DNA of 34,554 bases from Elusimicrobiota bacterium (lineage in GTDB: Bacteria; Elusimicrobiota; Elusimicrobia; 2-02-FULL-39-32). The notes under the pieces were generated by a model. That model did not search any database, was not told the origin of the DNA, and saw only the letters and a program-made list of their open reading frames with translations. A program made the translations under genes and the position numbers. Within the stretch, counting starts at the first letter, position 1. The number at the start of each line of letters is the position of its first letter. This document shows, in pieces, positions 15,029 to 22,773 of this stretch. Location: NCBI GenBank assembly GCA_021730935.1, contig JAKFYJ010000041.1, positions 1 to 34,554 on the forward strand. Direction: 5' to 3'.

Positions 15029-15427
15029 TCACATTTGCGGCTGGAAAGTCAGCACGACCAAAGTCCCGATCAGTAAAAAGATAAAACCAACGACATATAA
15101 AGCGGTCATGGAAAGAGTGCGCGCAAGTCCCGGGCGCAAATAATCGTCCAGGATGGTGCGGAGGCCGTTTAAACCGTGGATCATGGCGAGGAGAAGCATG
15201 AGCCAATCATAACTCCGCCAGAACATCCCCCAATCTCCGGCCCAGCGTCCGGCCACGAACTGATAATTCACGTTATCAATGCTGTTGATCAAATGCATGA
15301 TGACGAGGTGGCCGATGGCGAGGATCAAAAGGAGGACGCCGCTCACGCGCATGAAAAACCACGCGTAAAGCTCAAAGCGGCTTGCGGTGGGTGCGGGGCG
15401 GCTTCCGTAATGCGTGTTGGAGCTCAT
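15029..15427 (-). CDS. sdhD: succinate dehydrogenase membrane anchor subunit
   Basis: 132 residues with three hydrophobic helices: about 28-50 (FMRVSGVLLLILAIGHLVIMH), 75-93 (WLMLLLAMIHGLNGLRTIL) and 105-128 (SMTALYVVGFIFLLIGTLVVL). The His residues in AIGHLVIMH and AMIHGLNGLR are candidate heme b ligands. The HxLNGxR pattern matches its sdhC partner and is typical of the two-subunit, heme-containing anchor. It starts 2 bp after sdhC ends. Anchors are poorly conserved, so identity rests on topology and position. Confidence 0.9.
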   Translation of the reverse strand: MSSNTHYGSRPAPTASRFELYAWFFMRVSGVLLLILAIGHLVIMHLINSIDNVNYQFVAGRWAGDWGMFWRSYDWLMLLLAMIHGLNGLRTILDDYLRPGLARTLSMTALYVVGFIFLLIGTLVVLTFQPQM

Positions 15428-15429
15428 GG

Positions 15430-15786
15430 TCAGGAGAAGATGTGACGGATCATAAGATATCCCACGGGAATCATGATGGCGGTGAAAAGGACCATCATCA
15501 CTTTAAAAATCTGTGCGTGATATTTCGTCATGCCGGGCCAAAAATCAATCATGATGATGCGCACGCCGTTCAACGAGTGATATAAAACAGACGCGAAGAG
15601 GAAAACTTCTCCGGTGCGGAAAAGCGGATGGGCATAAACAGACATGACTTTGTCGAAAACTTCCGGGCCCCAGCCGACCAGCATGGTGTCGATGATGTGG
15701 GCGAACAAAAAGAAGAGGACCCCCACCCCGGTCAGGCGGTGGAATATCCAGGACCATTGCCCCGTTTTGCCTTTATAAAATGTCAT
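15430..15786 (-). CDS. sdhC: succinate dehydrogenase cytochrome b556 subunit
   Basis: 118 residues, three membrane helices. The N-terminal signature WSWIFHRLTGVGVLFFLFAH contains the Ser/Arg of the quinone site and a probable heme-ligand His. HSLNGVRIIMIDF follows helix 2. It is the first sdh gene. On the minus strand a TATAAAAT lies 8-10 nt before its ATG, in the short A+T-rich gap after the Omp85-like gene. It may therefore have its own promoter, with almost no leader, besides read-through from upstream. Confidence 0.92.
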   Translation of the reverse strand: MTFYKGKTGQWSWIFHRLTGVGVLFFLFAHIIDTMLVGWGPEVFDKVMSVYAHPLFRTGEVFLFASVLYHSLNGVRIIMIDFWPGMTKYHAQIFKVMMVLFTAIMIPVGYLMIRHIFS

Positions 15787-15794
15787 GAAAATAA

Positions 15795-15802
15795 ATTTTA
15801 TA
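15795..15802 (-). promoter_or_regulatory. possible -10 element before sdhC
   Basis: Minus-strand TATAAAAT spans 15802-15795 and ends 8 nt before the sdhC ATG. It is the only A+T-rich gap in the long minus-strand run. No good -35 was seen, so this is tentative. Confidence 0.35.
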
Positions 15803-15806
15803 TAAA

Positions 15807-17231
15807 TTAGAAGGGATAATCAATTCCGACGAAGAGCGCCACGCCCTGTTCGCTGTATCCCACTTCAATGTCTCCCACCACATTGGGCCGCACGATGCTT
15901 CGGAATCCGACGCCCCACACATGATGGAGGTCAGCCGGGCGGAACTTGTCTTGCTCGCGATAAACGGTTCCCGCTTCATAAAAAGGCGCCACTTCGAAAT
16001 CGATGTTCACATTGAAGGCTTTCAGGGTGTAAAAACGAATGCGCTCTTCGAGGGTCAGCATCATTTTATGGTTGTCGATGAACCGGCCTTCGCCGAAACC
16101 CCGGAGCGTGTCTTTTCCGCCCAGCCACTCGCGCTCATAAAGCGGCACGCTGTCGTTTCCGTTTTCCCCCTCGACGAGCCCGCGCCAGACGGTTACGAAC
16201 CGGGCGTTCCTGAAAGGATAATATCCCCGAAGGTCCGCGCCCAGCCTTTCATATTTGACTTCGCCCCCGATGCGCCCGGCCTGCTCGGCATAAATCTGAA
16301 AATAATGTCCGCGGATGGGTGCCACGGCGAGGTCGCGGGAATCATAGGACAGAGTGACCTGTTGGGCCATGGTCGTTTGGGGATTGTCCACGCCCGCGGG
16401 CAGAGGATTGAACCTGGATATTTTGGGGAGGCTGTCGATGGGCCCGTCCACAACCTCGGCAAAGCGGAATCGGTGACCGAGCGTGAACCTGAAATATTCC
16501 AGAAAGTTGATTCCCGCGATCGTTTCAAGGTGGTTGTCACGGAGCGTATAGTTGGACTGGCTCCCCAGCTGGGAATCGCTTCCAAATCCGAAAAAGCGGT
16601 TGGCGCCGTCGCGGTGGATGGTATAGTCAAACTTGAAATAGAGCCAATCCCTAAAAAATTTCGGGTCCTCATAACGCAAGGTGAAGCGCCGGTCCGTCTC
16701 AAGGGCATAGGATGCGAGGGTGAAAAACTGCGAGCCGGGGCGCGGATACCAATAATATCGGAATGTCGCGTTCGCTTTGAATATTTTGTTATAGGTGAGC
16801 GAAGGGGCCAGGATGTGCCGGACCACTTCCTTGTCGTCCACGAAAAGGAAAACGGGCAGGACGCCGACGGTGACGCCGGAATTGGGGTCGGAGGAGGGCG
16901 CGGGCAGATAGACCCGGGTTTTTCCCGGGGACGCCGCGATCATGACATTGATGATGCCCTGGAGAATTTTTCCGCCCAGGGAATGGGCCTGGATCGCCGC
17001 TTCCGTCACTTCTTTCGCCGCGGTCTCGGCTGTCTTCGTCACCGCTTCCGTCACGGGTTCCGCCATTTTTTTTATTTTGCGCGCCGGATTCTTGAGCTCT
17101 TCCGGAATGGCCGCCTTGATCCTCTGAATGTTCGTTTTCTTTTTGGGACGGGGTTTGTGTTCCTGGGCGAGGACAATTCCGGCCGCGGGGAACAATAGAC
17201 ATAAAACGAAAATATTTTTAAGAGTTTTCAC
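15807..17231 (-). CDS. Omp85/BamA-like outer-membrane barrel protein without evident POTRA domains
   Basis: 474 residues from GTG 17231. The open frame continues 141 codons upstream through the flippase gene out of frame, which is rejected. The GTG overlaps the preceding TGA (GTGA), a coupling start, and is followed by a clear signal peptide (TLKNIFVLCLLFPAAGIVLA, cleavage near AQ). Residues 25-85 are Lys/Ala/Thr-rich helix, not POTRA. The rest is strand-rich, with the Omp85 barrel motifs TLSYDSRDLAVAPIRGHYF, WLGGKDTLRGFGEGRF (the RGF lid-lock) and APFYEAGTVY, and ends in aromatic GIDYPF as outer-membrane barrels do. It is probably inserted in the outer membrane; its cargo is unknown. Confidence 0.82.
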   Translation of the reverse strand: MKTLKNIFVLCLLFPAAGIVLAQEHKPRPKKKTNIQRIKAAIPEELKNPARKIKKMAEPVTEAVTKTAETAAKEVTEAAIQAHSLGGKILQGIINVMIAASPGKTRVYLPAPSSDPNSGVTVGVLPVFLFVDDKEVVRHILAPSLTYNKIFKANATFRYYWYPRPGSQFFTLASYALETDRRFTLRYEDPKFFRDWLYFKFDYTIHRDGANRFFGFGSDSQLGSQSNYTLRDNHLETIAGINFLEYFRFTLGHRFRFAEVVDGPIDSLPKISRFNPLPAGVDNPQTTMAQQVTLSYDSRDLAVAPIRGHYFQIYAEQAGRIGGEVKYERLGADLRGYYPFRNARFVTVWRGLVEGENGNDSVPLYEREWLGGKDTLRGFGEGRFIDNHKMMLTLEERIRFYTLKAFNVNIDFEVAPFYEAGTVYREQDKFRPADLHHVWGVGFRSIVRPNVVGDIEVGYSEQGVALFVGIDYPF

Positions 17232-18280
17232 CGGCTTGTTGTTCCGGTTCTGAGAGGGGATTTTAATGTTTCCAGAGCGAAAAAAATGAGTCCCGCGAAA
17301 ACCCACAAAAGTTCGCGCAGGCGTTTCAAGATCGCGATGGAGAGCCCGGCGGGTTCGGAGAGGCCCAGGATCGTGAAGGAAAGCACCATGGTTCCTTCCT
17401 GGGTTCCGGCGCGCCAGGGGATGAAAAAGAGGAGGTGGTTGAGGAGGAGCGCGATGGTCCCGGTGATCGCGGCCGTCGCCCACGATTCGCTGATGTGCAA
17501 AAATTGAAGCACGAGCCAGATGAAGAAAAGCTCTTCCACCCAGACGAGCGCGCAGAGGATCACGGAGAGCGAAATGCGGAACCTGCCGGAACGATAGGTG
17601 TCGAAAACTTCTTCGTCCAGGCTGGAGAGCCGGAGCACGTGTTCCTGCATCCATTCTGTCTGGGACTCAAATTTTTTCAGAAGCCAGGAGAAGGGAATGA
17701 AAAACCCGATGCTCTGGAGCCAGGAGGCGGAGGCGATGAAAAGGGTCACAAGGCCGATGCCCACGCCGATCCTGAACTTGATGCCGAGGGTCAGGTCCGT
17801 GGAAAAGAGCGCCAGCACAAATCCGCCGCTGATGACCAGCCAGAATCCCAGGAGGACGCAAAATTTAAGCACGATGGCGGATGCTGCGGAGCGCGCCAGC
17901 CCCAGTTTTTCCCGAAACGCGATGGCTTTGAGGGGCTCTCCCCCCATGCGCGTGAGGGTGATATAATTCAGCGCGTTGCCTTCGAGGATCGTCTTGAACG
18001 ATTGCCAGAAAGAGATTTTTGCGTCGGGCCTGGAGGTGATGAGTTTCCAGGCCAGCGCCTCAAACACGAATTCCGTCCCCTTGAGAGCGGCGAGGACGAA
18101 AAAACCCCAGTTGATCAGGTGGAGGTTCGCGGAAATCCTTTCGGGGCCGAGTCGATAAACCATCCAGACCGAGAGGCCGAGCCCGAAAACGCCGAACGCG
18201 CGTTCCGAGAGCAGGACGAAGCGCGGAGTGATCTTTTCCTGAAGAAACTTGACGAAAGGCAGATTTTTCGGATTGAACAT
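17228..18280 (-). CDS. flippase-like membrane protein (LPG synthase TM-domain family)
   Basis: 350 residues with about eight hydrophobic segments. The family signatures are present: NALNYITLTRMGGEPLKAIA in the middle and HLLFFIPWRAGTQEGTMVL towards the end. This transmembrane domain (MprF flippase part; also stand-alone UPF0104 proteins) is thought to move lipids or lipid-linked sugars across the inner membrane. No catalytic aminoacyl-transfer domain is present. It sits between two outer-membrane protein genes, with a GTGA overlap downstream, so a shared envelope function is a reasonable inference. The substrate is unknown. Confidence 0.8.
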   Translation of the reverse strand: MFNPKNLPFVKFLQEKITPRFVLLSERAFGVFGLGLSVWMVYRLGPERISANLHLINWGFFVLAALKGTEFVFEALAWKLITSRPDAKISFWQSFKTILEGNALNYITLTRMGGEPLKAIAFREKLGLARSAASAIVLKFCVLLGFWLVISGGFVLALFSTDLTLGIKFRIGVGIGLVTLFIASASWLQSIGFFIPFSWLLKKFESQTEWMQEHVLRLSSLDEEVFDTYRSGRFRISLSVILCALVWVEELFFIWLVLQFLHISESWATAAITGTIALLLNHLLFFIPWRAGTQEGTMVLSFTILGLSEPAGLSIAILKRLRELLWVFAGLIFFALETLKSPLRTGTTSR

Positions 18281-18294
18281 CGTGACCGTATTTT

Positions 18295-19716
18295 TTAGGG
18301 GACGATGACGACTTCGCCCTCTTTGAGAGCGCCCCGCTTGATCTTGTCGCGGTTGGCGTCAAAGATCTGGGTCCACTTGTTGGCGTCGCCGTAATATTTT
18401 TCCGCGAGGGATCGCAGGGTGTCGCCTTTGACGACGGTATGGCGGAAAACCTTTCTGCCCATTTCCGGCTGGAGGACCTGATATTTCCGGAGTTCGTCCT
18501 GAGCGGCCGATTTCTTCTTTTCAAGCTCTTCGATTTCGCGGTTCAGCTTGACGAGTTTTTCCCTCTGTTCGGCGAGCTTTTTGTCCGCCCCTTCGAGATC
18601 CGCGATCGCGATTTCCGTTTTCTCCCGTGTGCTCTTGAGGTCCTTGTCGATCTTTTCATAAAGCGCGCGGTTTTCCCGGATGGCCGCTTCCAGCGTCGTC
18701 TTTTTATATTCCAGGTTGTTGAGGCTCATCTCCGTCTCGGCGGCTTTGCTCCGGATGGAATCGTCGAGATATTGTCCGAGGAGGGGCGCTCCGAAACGAT
18801 AGGTGAAGCTCACCAGAACGCGGTCGTTGGAACGGTCCAGATCTTTGTATGGAAAACCATAAGCCAAATCCAGTTCGATGGGCGGCAGAAGAGTCCCGAT
18901 CCCCACGACGAGCTGACGGGGATGTTCAGGGATCGTTCCTGTCCCGGCCCTCAGCAAGAGCAGTTTTTTAAAAAACGAAATTTCGGCGCCCGGCTGAAAC
19001 CGCGTCACGCCCCCCTGGGTCACCATATCCATCGCGAAGGTATATCGTTGATGCCGCCAGGCGCTTCCCAGACGGATAATGCTTCCGCCCCCGATGCTTC
19101 CCATGTTCATTTCCTGAAACGCCAGAGCCACGGACCAGCCGTCCAGCATGGCTTTCACATTGTCCTCAAACTGATATAAAAATCCGAGATCAATGCCCAT
19201 GCCGTAAGCCGTGCCTCCCGTGACGCCGTGAGCGGTCCGGCGAAACCGGAATGTGCCTCCGACGTGGAGCCGTTCCGGAACTTTCATATATGGCGTGAGA
19301 ACCCTGAAGCGTTCCGGGAGATAATCATAAGGCGACATGGCGACAGAGGCTGAAAGCGTGGTGTTCGCGTTTTCTCCCGTCCCGCCGTTGGAATGAAGCA
19401 AAAATCCCGCGGTGCCCAGATTCCACGCGTCTTTATAGAAACTCAGAGGCACGGCTCCGGCGGCGAGCAGATCCGTTTTGGGCGAGCCCGAAACCAGGGT
19501 CCTGCCTGCGTTGCCCGCGATTTCGATTTGTCTGACCGTCGAGAGCCCGGCGGGGTTATAAAGGATCGCGTTCCAATCGTTTGCGACGGCCGAGAATGCG
19601 CTGCCCATGCCATAGGGCCGGGCCGAATCCGCGCTGGGGAGAATTTCCGCCGACAGAATGCCTGAATAAAATAAGAGGATTGAAGTCAAAACGGAGCGCG
19701 TGAAGAGTCGGTTCAT
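18295..19716 (-). CDS. PorV/PorQ-like outer-membrane barrel fused to coiled coil and LysM domain
   Basis: 473 residues. Signal peptide at 1-23 (TSILLFYSGILSAE). The barrel starts with SARPYGMGSAFSAVANDWNA and YNPAGLSTV, the pattern of FadL-like PorV/PorQ proteins, and extends to about 315 (SFTYRFGAPLLGQYL). A charged coiled coil fills about 320-420 (KIDKDLKSTREKTEIAIADL, REKLVKLNREIEELEKKK). The end is a LysM domain (424-473; HTVVKGDTLRSLAEKYYGD). LysM binds peptidoglycan glycan, so the protein may tie the outer membrane to the cell wall, with the coiled coil spanning the periplasm. It heads the minus-strand run and has its own promoter-like sequence. Confidence 0.82.
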   Translation of the reverse strand: MNRLFTRSVLTSILLFYSGILSAEILPSADSARPYGMGSAFSAVANDWNAILYNPAGLSTVRQIEIAGNAGRTLVSGSPKTDLLAAGAVPLSFYKDAWNLGTAGFLLHSNGGTGENANTTLSASVAMSPYDYLPERFRVLTPYMKVPERLHVGGTFRFRRTAHGVTGGTAYGMGIDLGFLYQFEDNVKAMLDGWSVALAFQEMNMGSIGGGSIIRLGSAWRHQRYTFAMDMVTQGGVTRFQPGAEISFFKKLLLLRAGTGTIPEHPRQLVVGIGTLLPPIELDLAYGFPYKDLDRSNDRVLVSFTYRFGAPLLGQYLDDSIRSKAAETEMSLNNLEYKKTTLEAAIRENRALYEKIDKDLKSTREKTEIAIADLEGADKKLAEQREKLVKLNREIEELEKKKSAAQDELRKYQVLQPEMGRKVFRHTVVKGDTLRSLAEKYYGDANKWTQIFDANRDKIKRGALKEGEVVIVP

Positions 19717-19755
19717 CGACGACTATCTTAGCAAATTTGTTAGAATGTCAAAACC
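19717..19755. promoter_or_regulatory. divergent promoter region, barrel-LysM gene / folK
   Basis: 39 bp separate two divergent starts. For folK (plus), TAGAAT at 19741-19746 ends exactly 9 nt before ATG 19756. For the barrel gene (minus), TAAGAT (19730-19725) ends 8 nt before its ATG, with TTGACA (19751-19746) 15 nt further up. The two overlap, so firing of one may hinder the other. Neither gene has a ribosome binding site, which points to near-leaderless mRNAs. Confidence 0.55.
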
Positions 19756-20247
19756 ATGATGACGCGAGTCTATATCGCCGCAGGATCCAACCTCGGCAGC
19801 CGCAAAAAAAACATCGAAAAGGCTTATTCCCTCCTGGAAAAGCGCGGCATCCGCATCGTCAAAAAATCGTCTTTTTATGAAACTTCGCCCGTCGGCCCTG
19901 CCCAGCGCGATTTCATCAACACGGCCGTCTTCTGCCGGACCTCTTGGTCCGCACATGCGCTCATCAAAATATTAAAGTCCGTCGAAAAGGATCTCGGCAG
20001 AAAAAAATCGGTCCGCTGGGGTCCCCGGATCCTGGATTTGGACGTCATTTTATACGGTTCAAAAATCATCCGGTCAAAAAATCTCAGGGTGCCGCACCCG
20101 CATTATAAAGAAAGGAAATTCGTGCTCGAACCCCTGCGTGAAATCGCGCCCAACCTCCGTCCGCCCGGCTCCAAACTCACGATCGCCCAAATTTCGCGCA
20201 AATTGACAGATCCGGGTCAAAAAGTTAAACTCTATAAACATGCCTAA
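19756..20247 (+). CDS. folK: 6-hydroxymethyl-7,8-dihydropterin pyrophosphokinase (HPPK)
   Basis: 163 residues. It transfers pyrophosphate from ATP to hydroxymethyl-dihydropterin in folate synthesis. Family motifs are YIAAGSNLGSRKKNIEKA at the N-terminus, SSFYETSPVGP (pterin loop), RWGPRILDLDVILYG with the two metal-binding Asp residues, and VPHPHYKERKFVLEPL. Two ATGs (19756, 19759) are possible; the first is placed 9 nt after TAGAAT. The end overlaps panB by 8 bp, so folK and panB are co-transcribed. No folP or folB is in the window. Confidence 0.95.
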   Translation: MMTRVYIAAGSNLGSRKKNIEKAYSLLEKRGIRIVKKSSFYETSPVGPAQRDFINTAVFCRTSWSAHALIKILKSVEKDLGRKKSVRWGPRILDLDVILYGSKIIRSKNLRVPHPHYKERKFVLEPLREIAPNLRPPGSKLTIAQISRKLTDPGQKVKLYKHA

Positions 20248-21016
20248 AATCACCACGGCCGCGCTTCTGGACATGAAGAAACGGGGCGAAAAAATCACGG
20301 CTCTCACCGCTTATGACGCTCCCATGACCCGAATGCTGAACGAGGCCGGCATCGATGTCGTGCTGGTGGGCGATTCTGTCGGGAACGTAAAACTGGGCTA
20401 TGAAAACACGATCCCCGTCACGATGGACGAGATGGTCCACCACACCAAGGCGGCCAAACGCGGCAACTCGAACGCGCTCCTCGTGGCCGACATGCCTTAT
20501 TTGTCTTATCATTTGTCCCTGGATGAGACCCGCCGGAACGCAGGGCGCCTCATCAAGGATGCGGGAGCGGAAGCGGTGAAACTCGAAGGCGGCATTGAAG
20601 TTGCGGGCACGATCAAGGCGCTTGCGGACCTCAACATCCCCGTGATGGGACACCTGGGCCTCATGCCCCAATCCATCCATAAAATCGGCGGATACAAAAT
20701 TCAGGGCAAGACGGAAGTTTCAAGAGAAAAAATGATCACGGACGCGAAAGTCCTTGAAGGGGCCGGAGTTTTCGCGATCGTCCTGGAATGCATCCCCGAA
20801 GACCTGGCCGAAATCATCACCCAAAAAGTTTCCGTCCCCACCCTCGGCATCGGCGCAGGCTCCAAAACCGACGGGCAAATCCTCGTTTCCGACGACCTCC
20901 TCGGCCTCACTCTGGGCCCCGTCCCCAAGTTCGCGAAACAATATGCCGATTTGAAAACCCAAATTTCCAAAGCCCTTCAGCAATATCACAGGGACGTCAA
21001 AAAAGAAAAATTTTGA
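20240..21016 (+). CDS. panB: 3-methyl-2-oxobutanoate hydroxymethyltransferase
   Basis: 258 residues. It adds a hydroxymethyl group from methylene-tetrahydrofolate to ketoisovalerate, the first committed step to pantothenate. Motifs are ITALTAYDAPMTRMLNEAGI, VLVGDSVGNVKLGYENT with the Mg-binding Asp, KLEGG, GHLGLMPQSIH, and LGIGAGSKTDGQILVSDDLL. It uses a folate cofactor, which makes co-transcription with folK sensible. Its TGA overlaps a TTG start of the next gene. Confidence 0.96.
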   Translation: MPKITTAALLDMKKRGEKITALTAYDAPMTRMLNEAGIDVVLVGDSVGNVKLGYENTIPVTMDEMVHHTKAAKRGNSNALLVADMPYLSYHLSLDETRRNAGRLIKDAGAEAVKLEGGIEVAGTIKALADLNIPVMGHLGLMPQSIHKIGGYKIQGKTEVSREKMITDAKVLEGAGVFAIVLECIPEDLAEIITQKVSVPTLGIGAGSKTDGQILVSDDLLGLTLGPVPKFAKQYADLKTQISKALQQYHRDVKKEKF

Positions 21017-21879
21017 TCTGGACTTTCCCGTTCCTCTTCATCGCCGTCGTCGTCCTTTGGGGTTATCTTTCCTCCAACCTCATCATCAAAATCCCCCGCG
21101 AAATCATCACCACGGATCCCTCCGCTTTCGGAAATAAATTTCAGCCGTTCACGGCCGCGAGCGAGGACGGCATCCGCCTGGAAGGCTGGTTTGTCCCGTC
21201 GAAAAAAAAGTCCCAGACGACCCTCTTCGTCCTGCACGGTTGGGGCGCCAGCCGAAGCGACATCCTGCCCCGCACTGTTTTTCTTGCTCAGGAATATAAC
21301 CTCGTCTATTTTGATTTCCGAAACCACGGCGCTTCCGGCGGAAACGCCACGTCCCTCACCTGCTCCGAAATCAAGGATTTCATCAGAGTCGTCAAATATG
21401 CGCGCGAAAATTTTCCGGAGGCAACCCGGCAGATCGCGGTCTATGGTTTCTCCATGGGCGCCGCGGTTTCCATCGTGGGGTCCGCCCAAATTCCCGAAAT
21501 CCGCGCCGTGATCAGCGAAAGCCCCTTTTCCTCGTTCAACGAGATCGTGATCCGATACGCCGAGCGATTTTACGGCATCCCCCGTTTCGTGGTTCCGATC
21601 ACCTTGCTCGCCGCCCGGATGCGTCTGGGGTTTGACCCTGAAGAATGCGCTCCGCTTTATCATGTCGCCAAACTTTCTCCCCGCCCGCTCCTCATCATTC
21701 AGGCCGAAGCCGATGTCCGCATGCCGCCCACGGAAGGCCGCGGCCTTTATGAGACCGCGAAGGAACCGAAAGAGCTTTGGGTTGTCCCAGGCGCGGACCA
21801 CGGCGAAGTTTATGATCTCGCCGGCGAAGAATATCAGAAGCGGGTGTCAGCCTTTTATCGCAAGTGGCTCAAGCCTTGA
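21013..21879 (+). CDS. membrane-anchored alpha/beta hydrolase
   Basis: 288 residues from TTG 21013, whose last two bases are shared with the panB TGA (TTGA). No ATG fits; the longer frame to 20788 is panB out of frame and Arg/Pro-rich. An N-terminal hydrophobic segment (IWTFPFLFIAVVVLWGYLSS) is a signal anchor. The hydrolase core follows: LFVLHGWGASRSDILPR (oxyanion loop), VYGFSMGAAVS with the nucleophile Ser, the acid Asp in QAEADVRMP, and the His in PGADHGEVYDL. The layout resembles BAAT/YqkD-like esterase or thioesterase families. The active domain is probably periplasmic. The substrate is unknown. Confidence 0.82.
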   Translation: MIWTFPFLFIAVVVLWGYLSSNLIIKIPREIITTDPSAFGNKFQPFTAASEDGIRLEGWFVPSKKKSQTTLFVLHGWGASRSDILPRTVFLAQEYNLVYFDFRNHGASGGNATSLTCSEIKDFIRVVKYARENFPEATRQIAVYGFSMGAAVSIVGSAQIPEIRAVISESPFSSFNEIVIRYAERFYGIPRFVVPITLLAARMRLGFDPEECAPLYHVAKLSPRPLLIIQAEADVRMPPTEGRGLYETAKEPKELWVVPGADHGEVYDLAGEEYQKRVSAFYRKWLKP

Positions 21880-21884
21880 GCGCG

Positions 21885-22205
21885 ATGCCTGAAAATCTGG
21901 TTTATGTTTGTGAAGCGGATTTGGCGGAAGGCGAACTGCGCGGGTTCAAGATCGACGGAGACTGGATCATGATCGCGCGGCACAAAGACGAATTTTTCGG
22001 CCTGGACGCCGCCTGCGCCCATTCGGGATATCCCCTCTTCAAGGGAAAATTGAATGAGGACGGCACCATCACCTGTCCTCTGCATTATGCGAAATTTGAA
22101 TGCAGGACCGGAACCGTGGCCTCAAACCCCAGGATTTGCGACGATCAGATTGTGTTTAAAATTGCCGTTAAGGAAGGCAAGATTTTTTGGATTAAAAATC
22201 CGTAA
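21885..22205 (+). CDS. Rieske-type 2Fe-2S ferredoxin
   Basis: 106 residues from ATG 21885, 5 bp after the hydrolase stop; a GTG at 21864 would overlap that gene and is less likely. The Rieske ligands are complete: Cys44 and His46 in CAHSGYPL, Cys64 and His67 in CPLHYAKF, with the 17-residue gap usual for small stand-alone Rieske ferredoxins. The folding core GDWIMIARHKDEFFGLDAAC and the end GKIFWIKN fit. It has no membrane anchor and is cytosolic. Such proteins feed electrons to oxygenases or act in redox sensing; no partner is nearby. Its 3' end overlaps the opposite-strand LolA-like gene by 14 bp. Confidence 0.9.
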   Translation: MPENLVYVCEADLAEGELRGFKIDGDWIMIARHKDEFFGLDAACAHSGYPLFKGKLNEDGTITCPLHYAKFECRTGTVASNPRICDDQIVFKIAVKEGKIFWIKNP

Positions 22206-22773
22206 AGGCGTTCGCAGGCAGGGCGGGATTTATTTTCAAATCCTTCCACTCAAAAGATTCAACGATGTTTCCCTTCGTGTCCCGTCTCTCGATTTTTCTT
22301 AAAAATCCGTTCTCGTCGAAAACCGTCTTTTCGTTCGCGTCCCGTTTTTCACCGCAGATTTCCGCCATCCTGTGCCCCAAATCGGATTTGTCGATGGTCC
22401 CGCCGGAATCGGAGCTCACGCGCTTGCTCGTGAGCGGAAAACTCAAAACCATTCCCCCGAAACTTTTGTAAGGCCGAACTTTCACCTTGTCGGAAACCTC
22501 GGGATTATAAATCAGCACCGCACCCTTCCTCGGTTTCTCAATGTCCATGCGGATTTTTCCCGGCTTTTGATAGGTATATTTCATGAGGCTTTCAGTTTTT
22601 TTTCCCTCATGGTCCGTCACGGCGCGGTAGGTGCATTGATAGGATTCCACGGATTCCCAGGCTTTTTTAGACTTGGAGCAAACATCATCGGCCCGGAGCG
22701 ATGCCGGGAGCAATAAGACGGAAAGGATGAAGAGGATTTTGAAGTTCAGTGTTTTGGAGCGTGGAGCCCGCAT
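22192..22773 (-). CDS. LolA-like periplasmic lipoprotein-carrier-type protein
   Basis: 193 residues. The signal peptide is at about 8-29 (LNFKILFILSVLLLPASLRA). The mature part has the half-barrel pattern of LolA/LolB and MucB proteins: AWESVESYQCTYRAV, then ESLMKYTYQKPGKIRMDIEK, KGAVLIYNP, and ERRDTKGNIVESFEWKDLKI near the end. Two Cys (CSKSKK and SYQC) could form a disulfide. It may carry lipoproteins or lipids in the periplasm. The only good start is ATG 22773, which overlaps the cysH end by 28 bp in another frame, so its expression depends on the cysH message. The family assignment is by pattern only. Confidence 0.65.
   Translation of the reverse strand: MRAPRSKTLNFKILFILSVLLLPASLRADDVCSKSKKAWESVESYQCTYRAVTDHEGKKTESLMKYTYQKPGKIRMDIEKPRKGAVLIYNPEVSDKVKVRPYKSFGGMVLSFPLTSKRVSSDSGGTIDKSDLGHRMAEICGEKRDANEKTVFDENGFLRKIERRDTKGNIVESFEWKDLKINPALPANAFTDF

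Noticed and set aside
15921-17198. 425-codon open frame on the plus strand
   Set aside because: Antisense to the Omp85-like gene; no recognisable motif, and the minus frame has a signal peptide and family motifs.
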